Part shown: piece by piece, positions 56,766 through 64,000 of the stretch
Position numbering within the stretch: the stretch's first letter is position 1
Layout: every line of letters begins with the position of its first letter
Source: JASDSY01 sp041441465
GTDB lineage: Bacteria; Muiribacteriota; UBA9980
NCBI GenBank assembly: GCA_041441465.1
Contig: JASDSY010000005.1
Coordinates: 124,001-188,000 of the forward strand
Direction: 5' to 3'
DNA: 64,000 nucleotides
Position numbers and translations under genes: made by a program
Notes under the pieces: model-generated
What the model was told of the DNA's origin: nothing
Databases searched by the model: none
The model's input: only the letters and a program-made list of their open reading frames with translations

Positions 56766-58748
56766 TTAAGACCGGCGTCTGCGGCGCGCGTCTTTAAATC
56801 TATCGTAGTAGGAAGGTTTTTTAGGCGCTTCGTACGCTTCGCTTTCCGTGGCGAATTCTTTTTTAGAAGCTCTGTGAGGGCCGGAACCGTCGTTTTTAGT
56901 GTGTTCGTGGCGGTCGTGGTTCTGGCGGTGTCCGCTGTGTTTATGATCTTTGTTTTCAGAGTGTCCGCTTTTAAATTTATCGTTTCTGTTGAAATTTTTG
57001 AAATCACGGCCGTGTTTGTTTCCGTCATGGCGGTTATTACGTTCCGGCATTTCATTTGAAACGCCGTCACCGTTCGATTCGGCCTCTTCGTAAACAAAAA
57101 ATTCAAAATCGTTATTGCTTTCATTATTTTTTCTGAACTTATCTTTGCGGTCATGGCTGCCGAAACGGTCGTGGTTTTTATTATACGGCCGTTTTTCGTT
57201 AAATTTATCGGTGAATTTACGTTCATTATTTCCGGCGTTTGCTTCTTTGACTTCCGGGTAAGAACTTGAACTTTTATGTGATTCGCGGTTCGCCGCGTTT
57301 GCGTCGCGCTTTTCAGCGTATTTATCGTATTTGCGTGCTTTTTCTTTGCGGCTGAGCGAAAGTTCATTGGTTACAGCCGTATCTTTATCGACAGGCTTAT
57401 TATTGACCGGTTCCGGTTTTATTATCGGTTCCCACGATTCGGTTTCTTTAAGGTTGAATTTGTCGCCGACTGACATTTTAAGAAGCGCCGCGGCTACGTC
57501 GAGTGCGGAATATTCGTCACCCATAATGCGTTCCGCCAGTTTGACATACTTGCCAAGCTTGCCTTCCGAAAGCGTTTGTATAACAGTTTCGACGTAAGAT
57601 TTGATTTTTGTCTCGTCGATGCTGGCTAACGACGGAATGTGCTGGTTGACTATTTTTAGTCCGTTAGTTTTTTCGATTCTTTTCAAGTTGAAAATCTGCC
57701 TGCCTACGATAAAAGTGAAGGATTTTCCTTTCTTTCCGGCGCGTCCCGTGCGTCCTATACGGTGTATATAATCTTCGTCGTCGCGCGGCAGGTCATAATT
57801 GAAAACCGCTTCGACATTATTTACGTCAATGCCGCGTCCTGCGACGTCGGTGGCAATGAGTATCTCGACGGATCCGGTTCTAAAGCCGTTCATAACGCGG
57901 TCGCGCTGGCGCTGGTTGAGGTCGCCGTGGAGCGCTTCGGCCATATAGCCGCGGGTCTGAAGGACTTCCGTTAATTTATCGACGCCGTGTTTGGTATTGC
58001 AGAAAACAAGGGCAAGTTTGATGCCGTAGTAGTCGATTAAGCGCGCTAATGCTTCAGGCTTATCTTTTTCCTGAAGGTCGAAATAATACTGCTCGATTTT
58101 CGGGGCGTCTAATTTCTGACCGGTTACGTCGATCCTTACCGGATCTTTCTGGTAATTTTTTGTCAATTTTACTATTTCATCAGGCATTGTTGCCGAAAAA
58201 AGTATTGTTTGACGGTCTACTGGAGTATCTTTAAGTATTATTTCGAGATCTTCGCGAAATCCCATGTCAAGCATTTCGTCCGCCTCGTCAAGAACTACGA
58301 ATTTTACTGTTTCCATTTTAAGTGTGTTACGGCGCATATGATCCATCATTCTGCCAGGCGTGCCGACAACAATCTGCGGCTTGTTCTTAAGGGCGAATAT
58401 CTGACGCTCGATTTCCTGGCCGCCGTATATAGGTACTACTGCGAGATTGTGATAGTATTTGAAAAGTTTCCGGAATTCTTCGGTAACCTGCATTACAAGT
58501 TCGCGCGTCGGGCATAAAATAACCGCCTGAAGCTGCTTGGATTCAAAATTTACTTTTTCGATTATCGGAATAGCGAATGCCGCTGTTTTTCCAGTCCCGG
58601 TCTGCGCTTGGCCTATAACATCCTTGCCTTCCAGTAAAACTGGAATCGTGGCGGACTGTATCGGTGAAGCTTCTTCAAAACCCATGTCTGATACGGCTCT
58701 TAGTATTTTCGGGGATAAATTTAACTCTTCGAATTTTAATTTTTTCAT
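56766..58748 (-). CDS. DEAD-box ATP-dependent RNA helicase (DeaD/CsdA-like)
   Basis: RNA helicase that remodels ribosomal and messenger RNA, typically in cold stress. Motifs in order: Q-motif LSPKILRAVSDMGFEEASPIQ (only its core used), AQTGTGKTAAFAIP (Walker A, about residues 45-58), PTRELVMQV, TPGRMMDH, VLDEADEMLDMGF (about 148-160), SATMP, ATDVAGRGIDV and HRIGRTGRAGKKG (motif VI, about 325-337). A helical segment follows (about 370-440, YVETVIQTLSEGKLGKYVKL), as in CsdA dimerisation regions. Unlike E. coli CsdA, no DbpA-type RNA-binding fold is obvious. Instead residues about 465-660 are a disordered Asn/His/Lys/Asp-rich tail. AAGGAAA precedes the ATG. Confidence 0.93.
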   Translation of the reverse strand: MKKLKFEELNLSPKILRAVSDMGFEEASPIQSATIPVLLEGKDVIGQAQTGTGKTAAFAIPIIEKVNFESKQLQAVILCPTRELVMQVTEEFRKLFKYYHNLAVVPIYGGQEIERQIFALKNKPQIVVGTPGRMMDHMRRNTLKMETVKFVVLDEADEMLDMGFREDLEIILKDTPVDRQTILFSATMPDEIVKLTKNYQKDPVRIDVTGQKLDAPKIEQYYFDLQEKDKPEALARLIDYYGIKLALVFCNTKHGVDKLTEVLQTRGYMAEALHGDLNQRQRDRVMNGFRTGSVEILIATDVAGRGIDVNNVEAVFNYDLPRDDEDYIHRIGRTGRAGKKGKSFTFIVGRQIFNLKRIEKTNGLKIVNQHIPSLASIDETKIKSYVETVIQTLSEGKLGKYVKLAERIMGDEYSALDVAAALLKMSVGDKFNLKETESWEPIIKPEPVNNKPVDKDTAVTNELSLSRKEKARKYDKYAEKRDANAANRESHKSSSSYPEVKEANAGNNERKFTDKFNEKRPYNKNHDRFGSHDRKDKFRKNNESNNDFEFFVYEEAESNGDGVSNEMPERNNRHDGNKHGRDFKNFNRNDKFKSGHSENKDHKHSGHRQNHDRHEHTKNDGSGPHRASKKEFATESEAYEAPKKPSYYDRFKDARRRRRS

Positions 58749-59486
58749 AGTTTTTCCTTTTTGATTTTTATATTATTTCTTTTTATTATTATGCTGTCAG
58801 AATTACGGCCGGTTATTTTTGCCTGTATATATGCCTTGGGTTAAGCTCCAAACATATTTTGGAATTATTGTTTGCAGTCCGGCAGAATAACCAGGGCCTT
58901 AATATTTGAACATTCCTCAGTTATATTCATAATATTTGCTATTTTTACAACAAATAGTAAAACCGTTTAAATACAACGGTAATTTTTTATGAATAACTTG
59001 GGATAAATTTAATCCGACCAGATTAATTATGAATTTCAGACAGGAGTTAGAATCAAGATTTATCGGGGAATTAAATTGAAAGGCCGTTCAGATAACTTGA
59101 AATACGGCAAAAAAAGCCTTTTAGAGCAGTAAACGTCAAACTTGAAATCAACATAAATCGACCCGGGCTGATTCAGGAAATTATAGCTGCGCATTTTTGT
59201 AAATTGATTTTAAATTTGTTAATCGCTTATTTTAAGTAAGTTATCGTTTGATTGTAAAACAATTTTAGGATAATAATTTTTAAAGATATTTTTATTTTAT
59301 CACACGAATTAAAAAAAAGCAAACTATTATTTATGTTTTTCAAATTATTTACGAAAAATAACAAAACATTATGCACAAAAATTAAAAATATAAAAACAAT
59401 AAAAATTATTTTTAATGATAAATAGTTATTTATTTCACTATTTGAAGAAAAAACTTTAAAAAGATATTTTTTTAAGAAATGAATTC

Positions 59487-59515
59487 TTTACAAAATTAAA
59501 AAAATATGGTATATT
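59487..59515 (+). promoter_or_regulatory. candidate sigma-70-like promoter
   Basis: TTTACA (59487-59492), 17-base spacer, TATATT (59510-59515). Expected start about 59522. The surroundings are very AT-rich, so chance matches are easy. Confidence 0.35.
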
Positions 59516-59521
59516 ACTTTA

Positions 59522-59628
59522 AACTTTTAAAAACAAAATAAAACTGACAATAAGAAGATTTAATTGTTGAAAGTTAAGATGAGCATGCTCCGAAATTATT
59601 TGATTTTTGGGTGCGGCTTTTTTGTATA
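59522..59628 (+). ncRNA. candidate short transcript or attenuated leader
   Basis: Between the promoter-like site above and an imperfect GC-containing hairpin (AGCATGCTCC paired with GGGTGCGGCT, 59582-59620) that is followed by six T. The pair would give an RNA of about 105 bases, either a free small RNA or a leader ended early upstream of porG. No known RNA family was recognised. Confidence 0.25.
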
Positions 59629-60033
59629 GATGAAGTTGATTCTAAAATTTTATTTTTATTGATAACTGCATTATTAACTGTCAGATAATTAAGAGAAAAA
59701 TAATTTAGAATTTGGTTAAAGCGGTCTGAAATCGATAAAGTTTTATTCGATACCCGGAAATTTTTTATATCGTTATTTTTTAGGTTTTTACATATATGGT
59801 ATTAACTAACGTATAAAAAAAGCCTGTAATTTAAATTAATATAGAGATGAATTATAATGTATTAATTTAACTATACTAAATAAAAGAAATAAATAAAGCT
59901 TGAATGTAATTTCATTGAAACCGATAAATAAATGTTCAAGCTGATTGCAAAAAGTTTTGGATGAATAAAGTGTGTGTAGTAAATAAGTAAAGACAAGAAG
60001 TCCAATAACATAACAAAAAGAGGTGTATTATTA

Positions 60034-60603
60034 ATGATTGAAGTAAGAATTCACGGACGTGGCGGCCAGGGCTCAGTTACAGCAGCGGAGCTTCTCGGTT
60101 TCGCGGCATTTTCAGCGGGAAAATACTCACAGGCGTTTCCTTCGTTTGGCTCGGAAAGAATGGGCGCTCCTGTTAAGGCGTTTTTAAGAATCGCTGACAG
60201 AGAAATCAGAATGAAATCACAGATTTATAATCCTGACTATGTAATTATTCAGGACCCTACATTGCTTGCTACAGTTCCTGTATTGCAGGGATTAAAAGAA
60301 GACGGAGTCGTAATAATAAACACTACAAAAACTCCTGAAGAATTGAACATGGACACACACCACAAAATCATAACAATCGACGCTACAGGCATCGCATTGA
60401 AACACATCGGCCGTCCTATAGCTAACACCACGCTCATGGGCGCATTTGCCGCAGCTTCGGGCCAGATAAACCTCGAAGGCATCGAAAAAGCCATCAACGA
60501 AAGGTTCTCAGGCGAAATCGCGAAGAAAAACATCGAATCGGTTAAAGAAGCTTATGATGTTGTAAAAAACAAAGCTTCAAAATGCAAATGCGGCTGCAAA
60601 TAA
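60034..60603 (+). CDS. porG: pyruvate:ferredoxin oxidoreductase gamma subunit
   Basis: Gamma subunit of a 2-oxoacid:ferredoxin oxidoreductase, which oxidatively decarboxylates pyruvate (or a related 2-oxoacid) with CoA and reduces ferredoxin. It starts MIEVRIHGRGGQGSVTAAEL, the nucleotide-like motif of the family, then FGSERMGAPVKAFLRI (about residues 38-55) and a late NTTLMGAFAAASG. At 189 residues it is normal in length. The last ten residues end in KCKCGCK, an unusual cysteine cluster. An AGAGGTG site precedes the ATG. First of four genes in the order gamma, delta, alpha, beta, as in Thermotoga and archaeal enzymes. Confidence 0.93.
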   Translation: MIEVRIHGRGGQGSVTAAELLGFAAFSAGKYSQAFPSFGSERMGAPVKAFLRIADREIRMKSQIYNPDYVIIQDPTLLATVPVLQGLKEDGVVIINTTKTPEELNMDTHHKIITIDATGIALKHIGRPIANTTLMGAFAAASGQINLEGIEKAINERFSGEIAKKNIESVKEAYDVVKNKASKCKCGCK

Positions 60604-60643
60604 TTATTGGTTAATTTTTGTTTAATAAATTAAGGAGGAACAA

Positions 60644-60904
60644 ATGAGCTTAAATTATGGAGCAATGTTAAAACCTGGCACGTCCAGAGGCAATAAAACA
60701 GGTAACTGGAGAAGTCAGAGACCTATATTCAAACAGGAAAAATGCACAGGCTGCACGACCTGCGAAAGAATCTGCCCTGAAGGCGTAGTTTTCGCCCAGG
60801 ACAAGAAAAAATACAGCGTCGACCTCGATTATTGCAAAGGCTGCGGGCTTTGCGCCGAGGAATGCCCTGTAAAAGACATCGAAATGAAAATGGAAGAAAA
60901 ATAA
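60644..60904 (+). CDS. porD: pyruvate:ferredoxin oxidoreductase delta subunit (2x[4Fe-4S])
   Basis: Small ferredoxin-like electron-transfer subunit, 86 residues. Two CxxCxxCxxxCP clusters are visible: CTGCTTCERICPEG (about residues 36-49) and CKGCGLCAEECPVK (about 66-79), which together ligate two [4Fe-4S] clusters and pass electrons from the thiamine site of the beta subunit to external ferredoxin. An AGGAGG site lies before the ATG. It is 40 bases after porG. Confidence 0.95.
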   Translation: MSLNYGAMLKPGTSRGNKTGNWRSQRPIFKQEKCTGCTTCERICPEGVVFAQDKKKYSVDLDYCKGCGLCAEECPVKDIEMKMEEK

Positions 60905-61069
60905 TAAATCTGCCGTTCATTTTTTATAAATTTATGGCGCTTTTCATATCCTGAAAGTTGTCTGAAAAATTTATAAAATCTGCCGGATCAAATTGACTTA
61001 AAGATATAAATTATCATAATTATTTTGTTGTTATTTATAATAAAATTTTATTAGGAGGATAACTTTAAA

Positions 61070-62266
61070 ATGAAAAAATTTATAGAAGGCTCAATGGCCG
61101 TTGCTGAAGCGGTCAATCTTTGCCAGCCTGCTGTTATATCCGCTTATCCTATTACTCCTCAGACACACATAGTTGAAGATCTTTCAAAAATGGCTGCTGA
61201 CGGAGAATTCAAAGGCCAGTTCGTAAACGTTGAATCTGAATTCGCAGCTGCTTCGGTAGTTCTCGGCGCTCAGGCTACAGGCGCACGTTCATATACAGCT
61301 ACGACATCACAGGGCTTGCTCCTTATGGCTGAAGTATTATTCAACATCGCCGGCATGAGACTTCCAATCGTATTGACATGCGCAAACCGCGCTATATCAG
61401 CTCCTATCAACATATGGAACGACCACTCTGACGCTATGGCTTTAAGAGACTGCGGTTTTATCCAGTTATGGGCTGAAAACAACCAGGAAGCCGCTGACCT
61501 TCATTATCAGGCTTATAAAATAGCTGAAAACGAAGGCGTACGTCTCCCGGTTATGGTTAATATCGACGGCTTTCTCGTAACCCACTCGGTTGAGACTGTT
61601 GATATGCCTACACAGGCCGAAGTTGACGCATTCCTTCCAAAATATAATCCTAAATACTATCTCACGACCAAAAATCCGATATCATTCGGTTCTATGGTCG
61701 GCGAAGACGGCTATATGGAATTCAGAAACTATCTTGAAGAAGCTATGAAAAACGCTCACGGCGCTATCGATAAAGTTGCTAAAGAATTCAAAGATAAATT
61801 CGGCCGTTATTACGGATCGCTTATCGATACATATAAAATCGAAGACGCTGAAACCGTTATCGTCGCTATGGGTTCAGTAATCGGAACAATAAAAGAATCG
61901 ATCGACTTAATGAGAAATAACGGCATTAAAGTCGGCTTATTAAAAATCAGATCGTTCAGGCCTTTCCCTGTTAAAGAAGTGGCTGAAGCTTTGAAAAAAG
62001 CTAAAAACGTTGTTATAATCGACCGCGCTTCATCAGTCGGCCGCGGCGGTATAGTTGCAACGGAAGTTCGTTCGGCGCTTTATGAAGAAAAAGTTACGAC
62101 ACCTAACGTTACAAGCTTCATGGTTGGTCTCGGCGGCCGTGATATCACAAACAAAACAATCACGGACCTTGTCGGCCAGGCAGGAACAAAATTTGAAGGC
62201 ACTAAATTTGCCGAACTCGATAACAACGTTATCAAACAAGGCGAAGAATACTTAAAAACATTCTAA
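61070..62266 (+). CDS. porA: pyruvate:ferredoxin oxidoreductase alpha subunit
   Basis: Alpha subunit, 398 residues, carrying the thiamine-pyrimidine-side domain and the transketolase C-terminal-like domain. It has VISAYPITPQTHIVEDL (about residues 23-39), VESEFAAASVVLGAQATGAR (about 54-73), TTSQGLLLMAEVLFN, and NDHSDAMALRDCGFIQL (about 117-133). These positions match pyruvate rather than indolepyruvate or 2-oxoglutarate enzymes in overall layout, so pyruvate is the best guess. The C-terminal domain starts about residue 262 (ETVIVAMGSVIGTIKE). An AGGAGG site precedes the ATG. Confidence 0.94.
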   Translation: MKKFIEGSMAVAEAVNLCQPAVISAYPITPQTHIVEDLSKMAADGEFKGQFVNVESEFAAASVVLGAQATGARSYTATTSQGLLLMAEVLFNIAGMRLPIVLTCANRAISAPINIWNDHSDAMALRDCGFIQLWAENNQEAADLHYQAYKIAENEGVRLPVMVNIDGFLVTHSVETVDMPTQAEVDAFLPKYNPKYYLTTKNPISFGSMVGEDGYMEFRNYLEEAMKNAHGAIDKVAKEFKDKFGRYYGSLIDTYKIEDAETVIVAMGSVIGTIKESIDLMRNNGIKVGLLKIRSFRPFPVKEVAEALKKAKNVVIIDRASSVGRGGIVATEVRSALYEEKVTTPNVTSFMVGLGGRDITNKTITDLVGQAGTKFEGTKFAELDNNVIKQGEEYLKTF

Positions 62267-62376
62267 TTCCGCTAACTTAAATTGCGGAATTAAAAATTAG
62301 TGCTTATATATTTATGTTAATCATTAAATAAATTAAAAATAATTAATTTTTTTATATAAATGGAGGCTTAGACGAT

Positions 62377-63264
62377 ATGGAACAGAAAAAACATTTGATG
62401 GCTCCCGGCCACACTGCGTGCGCTGGTTGCGGTCTTTCAATGGGCGCTAGAATGGTGGTCGACGCTGCCGGCCCTAATACTATGATTGCAAACTGCACAG
62501 GATGCCTTGAAGTTTTTACGACAAGATACCCTCAGTCAGCTTGGGAAATTCCGTGGATACACTCGTTGTTCGAAAATAACTCAGCTATCGCTTCAGGCAT
62601 CGACGCTGCCTTAAAAGCGTTGGGCCGCGAAAATGAAGCAAGGATCATCGCTCAGGGCGGCGACGGCGGTACGGCTGATATCGGTTTACAGTGTCTTTCA
62701 GGTATGTTCGAACGCGGCAACGACGTTTTATACGTTTGCTACGATAACGAAGCATACATGAATACAGGCGTTCAGAGAAGCTCACAGACGCCTTTTGCTA
62801 TGAGCACGACAACTTCGCCTTCAGGCAAATGCTCATACGGCAATAACACAAACAAAAAGAACATGGCGCAGATCGCTCTTGCTCATAACATTCCTTATGT
62901 AGCTACAGCTACTGTAGGTTTTGATATGGATCTCAAGAAAAAAGTCAAAAAAGCTTTGAGCATCAAAGGCCCAAAATACATGCACGTTCTCGTTCCGTGC
63001 CCGCTCGGCTGGAAAGTCGGCAACCACTTGACAATTAAAATCGCTAAAAAAGCGGTTGCTACTGGCTTATTCCCGATAGTTGAATGGGAAAACGGCAAAA
63101 TCATTGACGTTAAAAAGATCACACCGGAACCTGTCACCGAATACTTAAAATTACAGGGCCGTTTCAAACACTTATTCGCTAATACGGACGAAGCACGCGC
63201 TCAGCTTGCTGCTATCCAGAAAATAGCTGACGACAATATAGAAAAATACGGCTTAAAAGCTTAA
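62377..63264 (+). CDS. porB: pyruvate:ferredoxin oxidoreductase beta subunit
   Basis: Thiamine-diphosphate-binding catalytic subunit with a [4Fe-4S] site, 295 residues. Cluster cysteines are in HTACAGCGLSMGAR (about residues 13-26), CTGCLEVF and a late CPLGWKVG. The ThDP motif is GDGGTADIGLQCLSG (about 92-106) followed by YVCYDNEAYMNTGVQRSSQTP (the NEAYMNTG part completes the GDG...N motif, about 125-132). TSPSGKCSYGN matches POR beta subunits. A GGAGG site precedes the ATG. Last gene of the por operon. Confidence 0.95.
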   Translation: MEQKKHLMAPGHTACAGCGLSMGARMVVDAAGPNTMIANCTGCLEVFTTRYPQSAWEIPWIHSLFENNSAIASGIDAALKALGRENEARIIAQGGDGGTADIGLQCLSGMFERGNDVLYVCYDNEAYMNTGVQRSSQTPFAMSTTTSPSGKCSYGNNTNKKNMAQIALAHNIPYVATATVGFDMDLKKKVKKALSIKGPKYMHVLVPCPLGWKVGNHLTIKIAKKAVATGLFPIVEWENGKIIDVKKITPEPVTEYLKLQGRFKHLFANTDEARAQLAAIQKIADDNIEKYGLKA

Positions 63265-63300
63265 TTTTAATTAATCTTTTCAGTCTTTTTGATATATAAT

Positions 63301-63345
63301 AAAAAAACAGGGGCGCCGGTTAATAAACTGCGTCCCTGTTTTTTT
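63301..63345. terminator. intrinsic terminator of the por operon
   Basis: Long stem with arms AAAAAAACAGGGGCG and CGTCCCTGTTTTTTT (one G-T pair) and a loop of about 13 bases, starting 37 bases after the porB stop. T-run on the plus strand. Confidence 0.92.
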
Positions 63346-63559
63346 AAAAATGTAAATTTTAATATTTCATTGAACGTGTCTAATAATCGCAAAAATGCAA
63401 CCAAAATTAGTAAATCGTTATATACTAAAATCATTAAATAATAATATTTGGGGTTGTAAAGTTTTTTCATTGAAATATTTTCATTTGTTAGGCAGGCTCT
63501 ACATTTAAAAAGATATAAACTTAAATTAACTAATATTACTCACAGATGGTGGAACGATA

Positions 63560-64000
63560 ATGAAAGTTGAAAAGGAAAGAAAATTCAAATTAAATAAAAT
63601 GCCTGATAACATTGACTTAAGGTCCGGGATAAGGCTGGAGCAATATTATCTTCGATTAAGCCAAAAGGAAACAGCCCAGGGTTTCGATGTCAAAAGAATC
63701 AGGATGCACATCCGACCAGACGGCACAGGCAAGTTCTATCTGACATTTAAATCCCGGGGCCTTATGGAACGGCTCGAATCTGAAAAGGAAATATCGAAAG
63801 AAGAGTTTGATTCATTAAAAAAGACTGCGCTAAAGTATATTTCAAAAATACGGCACGTTTATGCTCTTAACGGCTTTAAAATTGAGCTCGACATATTCGA
63901 CGGGCGCGACCTGATAATTGCCGAAGTAGAGTCGCCGGAAGCCGAAAAATTTCAGCCGCCCTGCGATTGGGAAGAAGTTACCGGCGATCCCGCATATCAG
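63560..64000 (+). CDS. CYTH-domain protein (triphosphate tunnel enzyme family), 5' part
   Basis: The frame starts at ATG 63560 after a GGTGGA ribosome site and runs off the window (147 codons visible). It begins MKVEKERKFKLNKMP, with the E-x-E-x-K signature that opens CYTH domains. Alternating charged strands follow (RIRMHIRPDGTGKFYLTFKS, then ESEKEIS, FKIELDIF and LIIAEVES), as expected for the eight-stranded tunnel that binds metal and triphosphate. Likely activities include inorganic triphosphatase or class IV cyclase; the sequence cannot decide. The expected length of a stand-alone CYTH protein is about 150-190 residues, so it is nearly complete. Confidence 0.85.
   Translation, partial: MKVEKERKFKLNKMPDNIDLRSGIRLEQYYLRLSQKETAQGFDVKRIRMHIRPDGTGKFYLTFKSRGLMERLESEKEISKEEFDSLKKTALKYISKIRHVYALNGFKIELDIFDGRDLIIAEVESPEAEKFQPPCDWEEVTGDPAYQ

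Larger units (their letters stand above)
58749..60033. other. long AT-rich intergenic region between divergent genes
   Basis: About 1.3 kb with no credible coding frame. It must hold the leaders and promoters of the helicase (left) and por operon (right), both of which may have long untranslated leaders. One promoter-plus-terminator pair inside it could define a short RNA (see the candidate at 59522-59628). Confidence 0.55.

Noticed and set aside
56759..57367. 202-residue frame on the minus strand rich in Thr, Lys and Asn
   Set aside because: It is a second reading frame of the low-complexity tail of the helicase gene; no ribosome site and no recognisable domain.
63267..63470. 67-residue minus-strand frame after porB
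   Set aside because: It covers the por terminator and has no ribosome site.
1..64000. CRISPR arrays, tRNA and rRNA genes, prophage or insertion sequences
   Set aside because: Looked for spaced direct repeats, cloverleaf-like blocks, rRNA motifs, transposases and integrases; none seen by eye.

Overview
The window is AT-rich bacterial DNA with dense coding. There is no rRNA, tRNA or other phylogenetic marker, so the lineage cannot be named from the sequence. A type IV pilus set with a secretin and RND/ABC-type membrane-fusion proteins point to a diderm (outer-membrane) cell. A four-subunit pyruvate:ferredoxin oxidoreductase points to an anaerobe. HEAT and ankyrin proteins, a class III cyclase and a giant NRPS suggest a large-genome, uncultivated-type lineage rather than a reduced one; this placement is inference.

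Layout. 2-829: 3' end of a DNA methyltransferase. 924-5525 (minus): pilM-N-O-P and pilQ. 5705-10335 (minus): SpoIID-like protein, ruvB, ruvA, ruvC and a YebC family regulator. 10480-17852 (minus): an adenylate cyclase with a HEAT tail, a HEAT/transmembrane/degenerate 5'-nucleotidase protein, a YD-repeat protein and an unknown membrane protein. 18202-22412: a small orphan gene, a TetR regulator with a clear promoter/operator, an HSL-type esterase, a HAD phosphatase and an AraC/GyrI-like regulator. 22551-29564 (minus): ABC ATPase, dual-FtsX permease, HlyD-type adaptor, secretory-lipase-like hydrolase and a secreted orphan. 29987-47028 (plus): an MFS exporter, a 4,932-residue NRPS and an orphan gene. 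47222-50164: an ankyrin/HEAT protein. 50170-50917 (minus): HEPN/MNT toxin-antitoxin pair. 51035-56456 (minus): type I restriction-modification locus with a broken rhuM inside. 56766-58748 (minus): DEAD-box RNA helicase. 60034-63264 (plus): porG-D-A-B. 63560-64000: 5' end of a CYTH-domain protein.

The most unusual object is the NRPS. I read its order as C-A-T / C-T-E / C-(half C)-A-T / C-A-T-R, followed by a cyclic-nucleotide-binding-like domain fused to the C-terminus. Module 2 has no adenylation domain. The three A domains are close copies with the same ten-residue specificity code as I align it. Chain release is by a thioester reductase, so a peptide aldehyde or alcohol is predicted, and the adjacent MFS gene is the likely exporter. 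No phosphopantetheinyl transferase or MbtH gene is visible here. An adenylate cyclase in the same window makes nucleotide control of the synthetase a testable idea, but the binding cassette lacks the usual arginine.

All calls come from reading translations and motifs by eye; no database search was run.
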